Source: JABFRZ01 sp036376275 (GTDB lineage Bacteria > Planctomycetota > UBA1135 > GCA-002686595). Taken from it: DNA of 64,000 nucleotides. This document shows positions 10,692-19,303 of the stretch, one piece after another. The notes under the pieces were generated by a model. It worked only from the letters and a program-made list of their open reading frames with translations, searched no databases and was not told the origin of the DNA. The DNA lies in assembly GCA_036376275.1 (NCBI GenBank), contig DASVAP010000258.1, forward strand, positions 62,001-126,000, read 5' to 3'. Positions within the stretch are counted from its first letter, which is position 1. Every line of letters begins with the position of its first letter. The position numbers and the translations under genes are program-made.

Positions 10692-13331
10692 TCAGGGTCC
10701 GTAGGTGATCACCATCGTGTTCGAGCGCGCGATGCCGCCCGGCGCGGCCGGGTCGAGGAGCTCGACCACGTAGCGCCGCGTCTGGGCCCCGAAGTGCGCG
10801 CCGACGGTGTAGGGGAAGGTCCAGCTCCCCGCGCCGGCCACCCCGGCCGGTCCGCTCAGCACCAGCGGCACCTGGGCCAGGATCGGTTCGTTCGTCGGGT
10901 TGATCCAGCCGTGGCCGAGCGGGCCGCGCTCGCCGCCGCGCACCAGGGTGACGGTCAGGAGCCCCTGGGCGCCGCCGAGCCCGCCGCGCAGGCGCAGCTC
11001 GGCCGACTCCCCGACGCGGAACGGCCCCTCGGCGCCGAGGGTCGGTACCAGGCCGCCCGCGCCCGGCGTGCCGTTCTCCGCCTGCCGGCGCCATCCGCAG
11101 AGGGGCGGCGTGTGCGTCGCGTTGCGGATCAGCCGGTCGGTGACGAGGTCCTCGTCGCCGTCGCCGTCGACGTCACGCAGGAAGGCCGGGGCGGTGCCGA
11201 CCTGGCCCTGCGGGAAGACGATCTGCGCGAAGGGAGCCTCCCAGCCCGAGCCGTCGGACTTGCGGCGCAGGACGATCACGCCGTTCCGCTCGCGCTCGGT
11301 CTGGGTGACCAGGAGGTCCATCCGGCCATCCGCGCCCAGGTCCGTGCTCCAGACGTGATGCGGGTAGCTCGAGGAGTAGGAGAGGGAGACCGAGGTCAAC
11401 CACTCCCGCGTGAACAGCCCGGCGCCCTCGTTCCAGTGCACGTGGAGCAAGTTCGAATAGGCGAGCGCGAGGTCGAGGTCGCCGTCGGAGTCCAGGTCCG
11501 CCACGGCGAAGCGGCTACGGGTCGAGTCGATCCGCTGGAGCTGGACGGGCGCTGCGAACACGCCTCCTCCGAGGCCCTCGCTCCAGCCAGCGTGGAGGTA
11601 GTAGTCGGGCAAGGCTCCCACCAGATCGGGGATGCCGTCCCCCGAGAGGTCGCCGATCCACTGGACGACCTCGTCGGCCAGCTCGGGCCCGGCCGTGAAC
11701 TGGCCCGCGCCGTCGTTCCACCAGACGAAGCTCGTGCTCGAAGCGGAGTGCAGCGTGATCAGGTCCACGTCGCCATCCCCGTCCACGTCGCCGGCCAGGC
11801 TCGCCTGGGGCTCGTTCGAGCCCGGACCGAGCAGGAAGTCGAGGCCGCTCGGCCCGCAGTCGCCCGCGTCCGCGAAGGCGCCGCCGCCGAGGTTCACGAG
11901 CAGGCGCTGGGCCAGGAAGGTCGAGCCGGCGCGCAGCTCGACGACCAGGTCCACGTCCCCATCGCCGTCGAAGTCGCCCGGCCAGCCCGGGCCGACGAGC
12001 TCCGTGCCCGGCGGCGCGGCGGGGAAGCTGGGGGTGAGCGGCGAGCACAGGCCCTCGCCGCGGTTGCGCTCGATCGTGCGCAGCCCGACGGTGAAGTCGG
12101 GGTCGGAGTCGCCGTCGATGTCCGCCGTGGAGCGCTGGCTCTGCAGGGCCCCGAGGGGCGGATGCAGGCTCTCCGCCAGCGAGCCGCGCGCGTACAGGAC
12201 GCAGCGCCCCGAGACGATGTCCAGGTCGCCGTCGTGGTCGAGGTCGGCCACGCCCGCCAGGTGGTCGGAGCCCAGCCAGGGCGTCTCCAGCGCCGGCGCG
12301 AAGGCGCCGCTGCCGTCGTTGATGGACACACGCAGGATCGACGTGCTGATGTTCTGGGGGATCGAGGACCCGCCGCCGCCGCAGCAGACGCCATCGAGGT
12401 CGCCGTCCTGGTCCACGTCGATCAGGAACTCCGCCGGACCGCCCGTCACCGGCGGCTCGATCGACCACCCGGCAGCCCCCGTGCGGCGTGCGACGACGTA
12501 GCGCGACATGTCCCAGATCACGAGGTCCGCGTCGCCGTCCCCGTCCACATCGCCCTGGGCGGGCATGTGGCTGTCCAGGATGCCCTGCGTGAACGAGTGG
12601 GTCGCCACTGGGAGGCAGTCCTCGACCTCGATCATCTGGATCGTGTCGCCCCTCCAGGCCAGGAGATCGGGCGTCGCGTCGCCGTCCGCGTCGAGCTGCA
12701 TCAGCCCGCCAACGGCGAGGGCGCCACCGAACGGGATCGTCTCGGAGCGGAGCTGGAGCCCCGTGCCCGGGACCTGTTCCAGCAGCCGCAGGGTGTCGCC
12801 CAGGCTGTAGGCCACGTCGGCCACGCCGTCGCCGGTGAAGTCGGTCAGGACCCCGTGGAGGCTCCGGTACTCCGCGAAGCCGGTCACGGTCACCGAGTAC
12901 TCGCTGGCGAGCTCGGGATGCGCCAGCCCGCGCGAGCGCAGTGCCCGGATCGTGGCCTCGCCCCAGGTGGAGAAGACGACGCAGAGATCGGTGTTCCCGT
13001 CGGCGTCGAGGTGGCACGGGAGGACCCGCACGCTGTACGCCGAGTTCCCGGTGCCCTCGCGCACGACGACGATCACGCTCCAGACCTCGACGAACCTCCC
13101 CGTCCGGTCGTTGCGCCAGCCCTTGAGCCGGACCTGCGTGCGGGTGGCGTTCGCCCACCACCACGAAACGGCATCCATGAAGCCGTCCTGGTCGAGGTCG
13201 GCGAGGAACGCGTAGCGGTCGAAGGCCGACAGGGTCACCAGGGGCGCGTCGAAGGGCGCCGCGCTCTCCTGGGCGCGGGCCGGGGTGACGAGGACGGACA
13301 GGAGCAGGGCGGCGGGGATCGTCCAGCGCAT
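10692..13331 (-). CDS. Secreted FG-GAP/VCBS repeat protein
   Basis: 879 residues from the ATG at 13331, with a signal peptide (MRWTIPAALLLSVLVTPARAQ). The body is a series of integrin-like beta-propeller repeats with calcium-binding loops of the D-x-D-x-D-G type, e.g. DLDQDGFMD, DVDGDGDADL, DLDHDGDLDIV, DFDGDGDVDLV, DLDSDGDLDL and DVDGDGDEDLV; about ten are visible. The C-terminal 110 residues form a separate beta-rich domain ending ARSNTMVITYGP, a tail type common in secreted proteins of high-GC planctomycetes. Family members are cell-surface or extracellular; partner and role are unknown. Calcium binding is inferred from the loops. The in-frame extension up to 13457 is rejected because the signal peptide begins at 13331. 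Confidence 0.9.
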   Translation of the reverse strand: MRWTIPAALLLSVLVTPARAQESAAPFDAPLVTLSAFDRYAFLADLDQDGFMDAVSWWWANATRTQVRLKGWRNDRTGRFVEVWSVIVVVREGTGNSAYSVRVLPCHLDADGNTDLCVVFSTWGEATIRALRSRGLAHPELASEYSVTVTGFAEYRSLHGVLTDFTGDGVADVAYSLGDTLRLLEQVPGTGLQLRSETIPFGGALAVGGLMQLDADGDATPDLLAWRGDTIQMIEVEDCLPVATHSFTQGILDSHMPAQGDVDGDGDADLVIWDMSRYVVARRTGAAGWSIEPPVTGGPAEFLIDVDQDGDLDGVCCGGGGSSIPQNISTSILRVSINDGSGAFAPALETPWLGSDHLAGVADLDHDGDLDIVSGRCVLYARGSLAESLHPPLGALQSQRSTADIDGDSDPDFTVGLRTIERNRGEGLCSPLTPSFPAAPPGTELVGPGWPGDFDGDGDVDLVVELRAGSTFLAQRLLVNLGGGAFADAGDCGPSGLDFLLGPGSNEPQASLAGDVDGDGDVDLITLHSASSTSFVWWNDGAGQFTAGPELADEVVQWIGDLSGDGIPDLVGALPDYYLHAGWSEGLGGGVFAAPVQLQRIDSTRSRFAVADLDSDGDLDLALAYSNLLHVHWNEGAGLFTREWLTSVSLSYSSSYPHHVWSTDLGADGRMDLLVTQTERERNGVIVLRRKSDGSGWEAPFAQIVFPQGQVGTAPAFLRDVDGDGDEDLVTDRLIRNATHTPPLCGWRRQAENGTPGAGGLVPTLGAEGPFRVGESAELRLRGGLGGAQGLLTVTLVRGGERGPLGHGWINPTNEPILAQVPLVLSGPAGVAGAGSWTFPYTVGAHFGAQTRRYVVELLDPAAPGGIARSNTMVITYGP

Positions 13332-13523
13332 CGTGGTCTCCAGGGGTCGACGGGCCGCGGCAGCGCGGCCAGGGGTGGCTGTGGAGGGATGCTCCGCGCG
13401 CTTCGCCCGTTGGATGGTCTCGACCCAAATCTCCTGGCCCGCTCCGCAGGGCCCCATGGCCCCGAGCCGTGCGACGAAGTCCAGGAAACCTGCCCTGGCC
13501 CCACGTGGGCCCGGCCTCGGCCC

Positions 13524-14858
13524 TCAGCGCCTCCCCGCCTCCTCCCCCAGCACGCGCTCCAGCACGGGATCGCGGCCGGCGGCGAAGTCGGCGAAGGTCG
13601 TGGGCACCTCCAGATCGGGTGCGAGCGTCGCCACGACCAGGTTCCAGTGGGCCGGGTACTGCGCCATGTGGCACTCCGGGAGGACCGTGCAGCCGCGCAG
13701 GAGGTCGTGGCGCTGCAGCGCGTAGCCGATCCCGAAGCCGCTCTCCGGGAGCGCGAAGGGCCCGCGCGCCTCGGCCCAGAACTCCGCCCGGTCACCGACC
13801 GGCTCGCCCACCACGAGGGTGTTCTCCGGGTCCGAGGCCCTGGGGAAGTACGAGGTGTAGATCCCGGCCGAGAAGGTGCCGTTGCCGGTCAGCACGTAGA
13901 CCCGTCCGCCGGGCTGCACGAAGGAGGGCAGCTCGAGGGCGAAGTCCGCCGTGGTCGTCAGGTCGCCGCCGCCGTTCTGGCGGTTGTCGAGCACGATCGA
14001 GCGCGGCTCGTCCTGCTGCAGGCGCTCCACGGTCCGGGCGGTGAAGTCGCGGATGCGCTGCCCGCCCGCGTCGCGGTTGCCGCGCAGCTGGACGTAGGCG
14101 AGCGCGCCGTCGGCCAGCAGAACGTAGCGGAAGGGCTCGTCCTCCTCCTGGAGCCAGAGGGGCGGCTCGACGTCGCTCGCGTGGAACGCCGCCCAGTCCG
14201 CGCCGCCCTCGATCGGCCGCGGGTTGAGGGCGCGCCAGGGCCGCGCACGGAAGGCGCGCGCGTCCGGGTCGGTCGCGAGCACGACCTCGCGCGGCTCGCC
14301 CCTCGCGTCCACGAGCGCGAGGCGCAGCCGATCCGGCCGCTCCGCCAGCCCGGCGGCGTGCATCAGCGCGGGCGAGAGGAGCAGCAGCGCCGCGCTGTAG
14401 TGACGGAAGTACTCGCGCGTGCCCCCGGCGAGGGCCGCGAGCCGGTCCTCGAGCTCGGCCAGCGTGCGGCCCTCCACGCCCTCGATGCGCGCCCCGAGGA
14501 GCGAGCGCTGCTCCGCGCGCGCACGCACGACGAAGAGGCCGTCGGAGAACCAGTAGGTGCGCAGCGGCACGAGCCCGAAGCGCTCGAAGATCGGCGTGTC
14601 GTCGACGTTCGAGTGCCCGTTGTCGGCCAGGGCGACGATCCGGCGCACCTCCAGGTAGAAGGCCGCGTCCGTCAGCTCCGTGCCGCGCTCCAGGTGCGCG
14701 GCGACCGCCGCGTGCGCCGCGGCCCGCGCCGCCTCCGTGAAGCTCTGCTCGAGCTCGATCCATTCCTCCAGGCGGCGCAGGTCCGCGGTGCGGGTCCGGG
14801 CGCCGTCGCCCGCGAAGAGGACCGGCGCGAGGGAGAGGAGCGTGAGGAACGGGAGCAT
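13524..14858 (-). CDS. S41-family (C-terminal-processing-like) serine peptidase, secreted
   Basis: 444 residues with a short signal peptide (MLPFLTLLSLAPVLFAG). The C-terminal half carries the S41 catalytic core: IVLDNRQNGGGDL strand, YVLTGNGTFSAGIY with the probable nucleophile Ser in GTFSAG, and VVGEPVGD. No clear PDZ domain is visible between the N-terminal helical part and the core, unlike typical CtpA; it resembles the tricorn/retinoid-binding-like branch. Substrate unknown, likely extracytoplasmic. It lies about 190 nt upstream of the FG-GAP gene on the same strand; that spacer holds only the palindrome GGCCC-CACGT-GGGCC near 13498. Confidence 0.85.
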   Translation of the reverse strand: MLPFLTLLSLAPVLFAGDGARTRTADLRRLEEWIELEQSFTEAARAAAHAAVAAHLERGTELTDAAFYLEVRRIVALADNGHSNVDDTPIFERFGLVPLRTYWFSDGLFVVRARAEQRSLLGARIEGVEGRTLAELEDRLAALAGGTREYFRHYSAALLLLSPALMHAAGLAERPDRLRLALVDARGEPREVVLATDPDARAFRARPWRALNPRPIEGGADWAAFHASDVEPPLWLQEEDEPFRYVLLADGALAYVQLRGNRDAGGQRIRDFTARTVERLQQDEPRSIVLDNRQNGGGDLTTTADFALELPSFVQPGGRVYVLTGNGTFSAGIYTSYFPRASDPENTLVVGEPVGDRAEFWAEARGPFALPESGFGIGYALQRHDLLRGCTVLPECHMAQYPAHWNLVVATLAPDLEVPTTFADFAAGRDPVLERVLGEEAGRR

Positions 14859-15168
14859 CGACGACCTCCGGCTCGGGCGTCGGACCGGTGGGGAGGCCGT
14901 TCCCGAGTCCCTTCGAGGGTTTCGGTGCGCTGCGGCGCGCGCAAGGGGCGCGTGCGGAATGATGGAACCCGAACGCGGCCGCCGGGCGGCCCATTCTCAG
15001 CGCGGGTTGGCACCCGCAACCCAGGCGAGCGCGGTCGATCCCGCACAGGTCCTGAAGGGCCGACGGCATCCCGAAGGGTTGCGGGTGGCGTCCGGCTTCG
15101 CCGGACGCGGTGAGCGACCACCTCCCGCAGGATCGTTGCGATGCGCGACGACTCCTGGAGGTAGTCGC
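14859..15168. other. Intergenic region with hairpins and the likely S41 peptidase promoter
   Basis: 310 nt without a gene. It holds GGGTTG-GCACCCG-CAACCC (15004-15022), a partial echo of it (GGGTTGCGGGTG at 15077-15088) and the strong hairpin annotated at 15088-15108. The part next to 14858 should contain the promoter of the S41 gene, but no clear -10 is visible. Confidence 0.4.
15088..15108 (-). terminator. Hairpin with a UUCG-type loop behind the debranching enzyme
   Basis: Perfect 9-bp stem GCGTCCGGC-TTC-GCCGGACGC, readable as a C(UUCG)G tetraloop on the plus strand, 60 nt past the stop of the minus-strand debranching enzyme gene. Confidence 0.5.
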
Positions 15169-17172
15169 TCAGCGCTTCCTGGCCGCCTTGCGCGGCGCCG
15201 GCTCCGCGGCGGGCGCGCGCGCCAGCACGACGCGCTCGAGCCGCAGGAGCTCGCCCAGCGACCAGGCCTGGAACGGGCAGCCGCCGGGCGTGTGCGGGAA
15301 GTCGCCGTCGGCGACCTCGCTCACGTGGCCGAGCCCGGCCTGCGCGAGGTGCGCGTGGAGCGGCGCGAGGAAGCGCGCGCGCGCGCTCGCCCTGGCCTCG
15401 TCGCCGCTCCCCTGCACGCGTACCCAGGCCTCGACGAAGGGTCCGAGCAGCCAGGGCCAGACCGTGCCCTGGTGGTAGGCGCGGTCGCGCTCGAGCGGGC
15501 CGCCGGCGTAGCGTCCCTGGTAGCGCGCGTCCCAGCACGGCAACGTGCGCAGGCCGAGCGGGGTCCACAGCTCGCGCTCGAGCACCTCGACCACGCGCCG
15601 CGCGCGCTCCGGCGTGACCAGCACGCGCGCGAGGCCCCCCAGGGCCAGCACCTGGTTCGGGCGCAGGCTCGTGTCGGCCGTGCCGCGCACGTGGTCGCAG
15701 TCGACCACGTCGTTCAGGTAGCCGACGTTCTCGTTCCAGAAGCGCTGCTCGAAGGCCTCGCTGGCCTTCTCGACCAGGGTGCGGAAGCGCCGGTCGAAGC
15801 GCGCGCCGAAGGACAGCGCCTGGATCCACAGCGCCTGCACCTCGACCGGCTTGCCGATGCGCGGGGTCATGACCTCGTCCCCGACCTTGGCGTCCATCCA
15901 GGTGAGCTGCAGCCCGGGTACGCCGCAGGCGAGGAGCCCATCGGCGTCGGCGCGGATCCCGAAGCGCGTGCCGCTCGCGTAGCCCGCCAGGATCGCGAGC
16001 GCGGCGCCCTCCAGGACCTCGCGCTCGGCGCGCGACAGTCCCTTCGCGGCCGCCAGCGTCTCCTCGACCGCCACCACGAACCACAGCGACGCGTCGACCG
16101 AGTTGAACTCCGCCTCGCCCTCGTCGGGGAAGCGATTCGGCAGCATGCCGCGCGAGACGTGGTCGGCCCAGGCCGCCAGGATCTCGGCCGCCGCGGCGGC
16201 CTGTCCGCGCGCCAGCAGCAGGCCGCGCAGCGCCAGGAACGTGTCGCGGCCCCAGTCGGTGAACCACGGATAGCCGGCCACGAGCGAGCGCCCCTCGCCG
16301 CGGCGCACGAGGTAGGCCTCGGCGGCGCGGTCGAGCGGCTCGAGCGCGGCGCGACGGGTGCGCTCGCGCGCGAGGAGCTCGCCGGCGAGCTCGAGCGCCG
16401 GCGCGTCGCTCGGCGGCGCGGGCGTGTGGCCGGCGAGCTCCGCGGTCAAGATCAGGCACAGCTCGCCGCCGGCCAGGTCGTGCTCGAAGACGCCCGGCGC
16501 GGCCAGGTCCTCGAGGTGGTCGTAGCCGCGGGCGCGCTCCTCCTCGTAGAGGAAGTCCCGGTACCACAGCGGCTCGGAGCGGAAGAGCCCGTTCGAGTGC
16601 GCGTGCACCGCCGGGAAGGCCGGATCGGGGCGCCAGCGCACGCGCGCGCCGTCCAGCTCGCTGGCGAGGTCGAGGCGCGCGTCCGCACGCCGCAGGGCGT
16701 GGACGTCGCGCAGGGCGAGCAGCGGACGCACCGTCAGCCGCGCGCGCTCGGCCCGGCCCTCGAGCCGCCAGCGCAGGACGACCTGGGCCGAGTCGCGCGG
16801 CACGCACAGCTCGTGCACGACGCGCAGGTCCCCGTCGAGCTCGGGGTGGTCGACCTCGTAGGTCCAGCGCGGGAAGGGCTCGGCCTCGAAGGCGACCAGG
16901 CGTCCGGCCCCGTCCGGGTGCGTCACCGCGGGCGCGTAGCGGTGTGAGGTGAGCGCGCGCGGTCCCTGCCCGACGTCGATCCAGGCCTCGACCGCCGCCA
17001 CCAGCATCACGCGTCCGGTCGGCGGCGTGCGCGCGGCGCACAGGAGCCCGTGGTAGCGGCGTGTGCGGATCCCGCTGGCGGTGCCCTGGGCGAAGCCGCC
17101 CAGGCCGTCGGCCTCGAGCCACTCGAGGGTCGGATCGTGCAGACGGTCGTCCTGGATCGGGGGAAGGGTCAT
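15169..17172 (-). CDS. Amylo-alpha-1,6-glucosidase / glycogen debranching enzyme (GH133 type)
   Basis: 667 residues from the ATG at 17172. The N-terminal domain starts LEWLEADGLGGFAQGTASGIRTRRYHGLL, the hallmark of the archaeal/bacterial GDE N-terminal domain. The C-terminal (alpha/alpha)6 barrel contains VAGYPWFTDWGRDTFLALRGLLL, LPNRFPDEGEAEFNSVDASLWF, QLTWMDAKVGDEVMTPRIGKPVE and GTVWPWLLGPFVEAW. The acidic WMDAKV and WGRD blocks are those conserved in the family. It should remove alpha-1,6 branches from glycogen-like polymers in the cytoplasm. A longer reading from 17394 is rejected because its first 74 residues look non-coding and overlap the opposite regulatory region. With the GH63 gene it makes this 10-kb stretch rich in alpha-glucan functions. 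Confidence 0.93.
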   Translation of the reverse strand: MTLPPIQDDRLHDPTLEWLEADGLGGFAQGTASGIRTRRYHGLLCAARTPPTGRVMLVAAVEAWIDVGQGPRALTSHRYAPAVTHPDGAGRLVAFEAEPFPRWTYEVDHPELDGDLRVVHELCVPRDSAQVVLRWRLEGRAERARLTVRPLLALRDVHALRRADARLDLASELDGARVRWRPDPAFPAVHAHSNGLFRSEPLWYRDFLYEEERARGYDHLEDLAAPGVFEHDLAGGELCLILTAELAGHTPAPPSDAPALELAGELLARERTRRAALEPLDRAAEAYLVRRGEGRSLVAGYPWFTDWGRDTFLALRGLLLARGQAAAAAEILAAWADHVSRGMLPNRFPDEGEAEFNSVDASLWFVVAVEETLAAAKGLSRAEREVLEGAALAILAGYASGTRFGIRADADGLLACGVPGLQLTWMDAKVGDEVMTPRIGKPVEVQALWIQALSFGARFDRRFRTLVEKASEAFEQRFWNENVGYLNDVVDCDHVRGTADTSLRPNQVLALGGLARVLVTPERARRVVEVLERELWTPLGLRTLPCWDARYQGRYAGGPLERDRAYHQGTVWPWLLGPFVEAWVRVQGSGDEARASARARFLAPLHAHLAQAGLGHVSEVADGDFPHTPGGCPFQAWSLGELLRLERVVLARAPAAEPAPRKAARKR

Positions 17173-17437
17173 GGGAGCGAGAGCCAGGATGGGGAGAAGG
17201 GGTCCGCCGGCCAAGGGCGCACCGCGCGTCCGGTCCGGCATCCACCCGCCTGGGATGCCGCGCGGCGGGCGTCCGTGTCGCCCCGCCCGGATTCCGGTTG
17301 CGCCCTGAAACGCTTGCCCCCGGGGCGCATCGGAGCAGAATCGGAGCTTGCAGCATGGTCGTATCGCAGCGGATCGCCCCTCACCGGATCGCAAGGCAGG
17401 GTCGGGCTCTCTTCCCGGGCCCCCGGCTCACCGGCTC

Positions 17438-17809
17438 GTGAACTGCACCGAGTTCCAGGCCGGCCTGCACGGCTACTTCCACGGTCCCTGCTCCGACGAG
17501 CGGCGCGCCGAGCTCGACGGCCACGCGGCCGGCTGCGGGCCCTGCGGCGACCTCATGAGCCTGTGCCGGGAGATCTCGTGCCAGGAGTTCGTCGAGTTCC
17601 TGGACCGCTACGTCGCCGAGGAGCTCGAGCCCGAGCGCCGCGCCGTCTTCGAGCGCCACCTCTCGATCTGCTCCGACTGCACCTCCTACCTCGACTCCTA
17701 CCGCAAGACGATGCGGCTCTCGGTCCAGGCCCTGCGCGAGGTCAGCTTCCCGGCCGACGTCCCGGCCGAGCTCCTGCAGGCCATCCTGGCGGCGCGCAGG
17801 CGCGGCTGA
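17438..17809 (+). CDS. Anti-sigma-like protein with two zf-HC2 zinc fingers
   Basis: 123 residues from a GTG at 17438. Two tandem copies of the zf-HC2 module are seen: NCTEF...DGHAAGCGPC and SCQEF...ERHLSICSDC, each with the His-x3-Cys-x2-Cys motif that binds zinc in anti-sigma factors. No membrane helix follows, so it would be cytosolic, like ZAS-type redox or zinc-responsive anti-sigma proteins. No ECF sigma gene adjoins it, so its partner is elsewhere (or one of the orphan sigma factors in this window). A phosphotransferase gene follows after 43 nt with its own -10-like motif. A longer in-frame reading from 17348 lacks similarity to the family. Confidence 0.8.
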   Translation: MNCTEFQAGLHGYFHGPCSDERRAELDGHAAGCGPCGDLMSLCREISCQEFVEFLDRYVAEELEPERRAVFERHLSICSDCTSYLDSYRKTMRLSVQALREVSFPADVPAELLQAILAARRRG

Positions 17810-17838
17810 ACCTCCGCGCGGGGCGCTGCGGCCTGCCG

Positions 17839-17844
17839 TAGACT
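17839..17844 (+). promoter_or_regulatory. -10-like TAGACT before the phosphotransferase
   Basis: TAGACT ends 8 nt before the ATG at 17853, fitting the TAnnnT/start pairing seen elsewhere in the window. Confidence 0.45.
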
Positions 17845-17852
17845 CCCGCGCG

Positions 17853-19139
17853 ATGGCCCTGCGCGTGCGCGAGCGGGATTCCGGCCTGCCGGCCCTGGCC
17901 GGCGAGGCGCACCTCGTCCCGCCCGATCCGGCCGAGCTGTGCGCGCTCGTCGCGGCGCACCTGGCCCGGCCCGACGCACCGGCGATCGAGTCGGCGAGCT
18001 GGGACTACGCGCGCTGGAAGCCGGGCGTCTCGATCGCGGCGGTCTACACCGTGCGCTTCGCCGACGGGACCTGCGAGCCGGTGGTCGCCAAGCGCTACGC
18101 CGACGGCAAGGAGCGCACGCTCACCTTCCGCCCGCGCAACGAGGAGCACCTGGAGGCCCTGTGCGAGCGTCTGAGGCCGCGCGCGCTGCTGCCCGAGCAT
18201 TCGCTCGCCCTGTGGGTGCCGCCGGCCGACCGCGTGCTGCGCGGGCTGCCGGTGCTGCTCGATCGCAAGAAGCTCGGCAACCTCGTGACGCGCTCCGCCA
18301 TCGTCCCGCCGGGCACGGTCAAGCGCCGCAAGACCGAGTACACGCTCCTGCGCTACAAGCCCGAGCGCCGCGCCGTCTACCGCCTCGACCTGCGCCTGCG
18401 TGGCGAGGGCAAGCCGAAGCTGGCCCTCGCGGCGCGCGCCCTGGCCCCGGCCGAGGCGGCGCGCGTGGTCGCCGCGCGCACGGCCTTCGAGGCGGCGGGC
18501 GGCAAGGAGCTCGCCCCGCCGCTCGCGGCCACGAACCTGCGCCAGGGGTTCCTGCTCGAGCCCTGGCTCGCGCTCGAGACCTTCGGCGGCGGCGACTTCG
18601 GCCACGCGCACGCCGCCGGCGAGGAGCTGGCGCGCCTGCACGCCCTCGCGCCGCCGCCCGCGCTCCGCCCGCTGCCGCTGGGCCTGCCGGACGACCTCGA
18701 CGCGCTCTTCGCCGTCGACGCCACCCTCGCGCGGCTCCCGCGCGCCGCCCCACACCCCGTTCCGCGCGCGCGCGTCTTCTGCCACGGCGACTTCCACCCC
18801 GACCAGGTCGCGCGCAGGCAGGACGGCCCCTGGATCCTGATGGACCTCGACTGCCTCGCCGCGGGAGACCCGGCCGCCGACCTCGCCAACTGGATCGCCG
18901 ACTGGATCGTCGAGCACGAGCGCGTCGACCTCGCCGCCGCCTCGGACGAGCTCCTCGCCGGCTACCGCTCCGCCGGCGGCGCCCTACCCGACCCGGCCCA
19001 CCTGCACGCGCACGTCGCCGCCGAGCTCGTCCACCGCTCCGGCTCGGCCCTGCGGCGGCTGGAACGCGGCGCGATCGCGATCGCACGCTTCGCCCTGGAG
19101 GCTGCGCGAAGGGTCGAGGCGGGGTCCGGCGCGAGGTAG
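17853..19139 (+). CDS. Aminoglycoside-phosphotransferase-fold kinase (APH family)
   Basis: 428 residues. The C-terminal lobe has the APH catalytic loop RVFCHGDFHPDQV followed by the metal-binding ILMDLDCLAAGDPAADLANW. These correspond to the H-G-D-x-H and D-x-D motifs of small-molecule kinases. The N-terminal lobe contains EPVVAKRYADGK with a probable ATP-binding Lys. Such proteins phosphorylate sugars, choline-like compounds, amino-sugars or antibiotics; the substrate cannot be deduced. Nearest context is the zinc-finger anti-sigma gene upstream and a convergent asparagine-synthetase-like gene. The start fits the -10 motif 8 nt upstream. Confidence 0.83.
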   Translation: MALRVRERDSGLPALAGEAHLVPPDPAELCALVAAHLARPDAPAIESASWDYARWKPGVSIAAVYTVRFADGTCEPVVAKRYADGKERTLTFRPRNEEHLEALCERLRPRALLPEHSLALWVPPADRVLRGLPVLLDRKKLGNLVTRSAIVPPGTVKRRKTEYTLLRYKPERRAVYRLDLRLRGEGKPKLALAARALAPAEAARVVAARTAFEAAGGKELAPPLAATNLRQGFLLEPWLALETFGGGDFGHAHAAGEELARLHALAPPPALRPLPLGLPDDLDALFAVDATLARLPRAAPHPVPRARVFCHGDFHPDQVARRQDGPWILMDLDCLAAGDPAADLANWIADWIVEHERVDLAAASDELLAGYRSAGGALPDPAHLHAHVAAELVHRSGSALRRLERGAIAIARFALEAARRVEAGSGAR

Positions 19140-19211
19140 GCACCCCGCCCGTGCTCGCGCGAGGGCTTGCGGGGCACGGATCCGAGGGCCAGGAGCCTGT
19201 CCCGGAATCCG

Positions 19212-19259
19212 CGCACCGGATCACCGGGCGGGCTCGCGCCCGCCCGGAGAACCGGTGCG
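19212..19259. terminator. Nested two-stage hairpin between convergent genes
   Basis: Outer stem CGCACCGG/CCGGTGCG (8 bp), symmetrical internal loop ATCA/AGAA, inner stem CCGGGCGGGC/GCCCGCCCGG (10 bp), loop TCGC. Almost perfect symmetry suggests selection; it probably terminates transcription from both sides. Confidence 0.65.
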
Positions 19260-19281
19260 GTCACGCTGACGGCGGAATCCG

Positions 19282-19303
19282 TAGCCGATCTGACGATCGG
19301 CTA
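19282..19303. terminator. Hairpin enclosing the asparagine-synthetase-like stop codon
   Basis: TAGCCGATC-TGAC-GATCGGCTA, a 9-bp perfect stem. The minus-strand TAG stop of the neighbouring gene (19301-19303) is the last three bases of one arm. Confidence 0.5.

Noticed and set aside
10347..15113. A very long plus-strand open frame (over 1500 codons) opposite the FG-GAP and S41 genes
   Set aside because: Composition is Arg/Ala/Glu/Val-rich without any domain, typical of antisense frames in very GC-rich genes; the minus strand has clear families.
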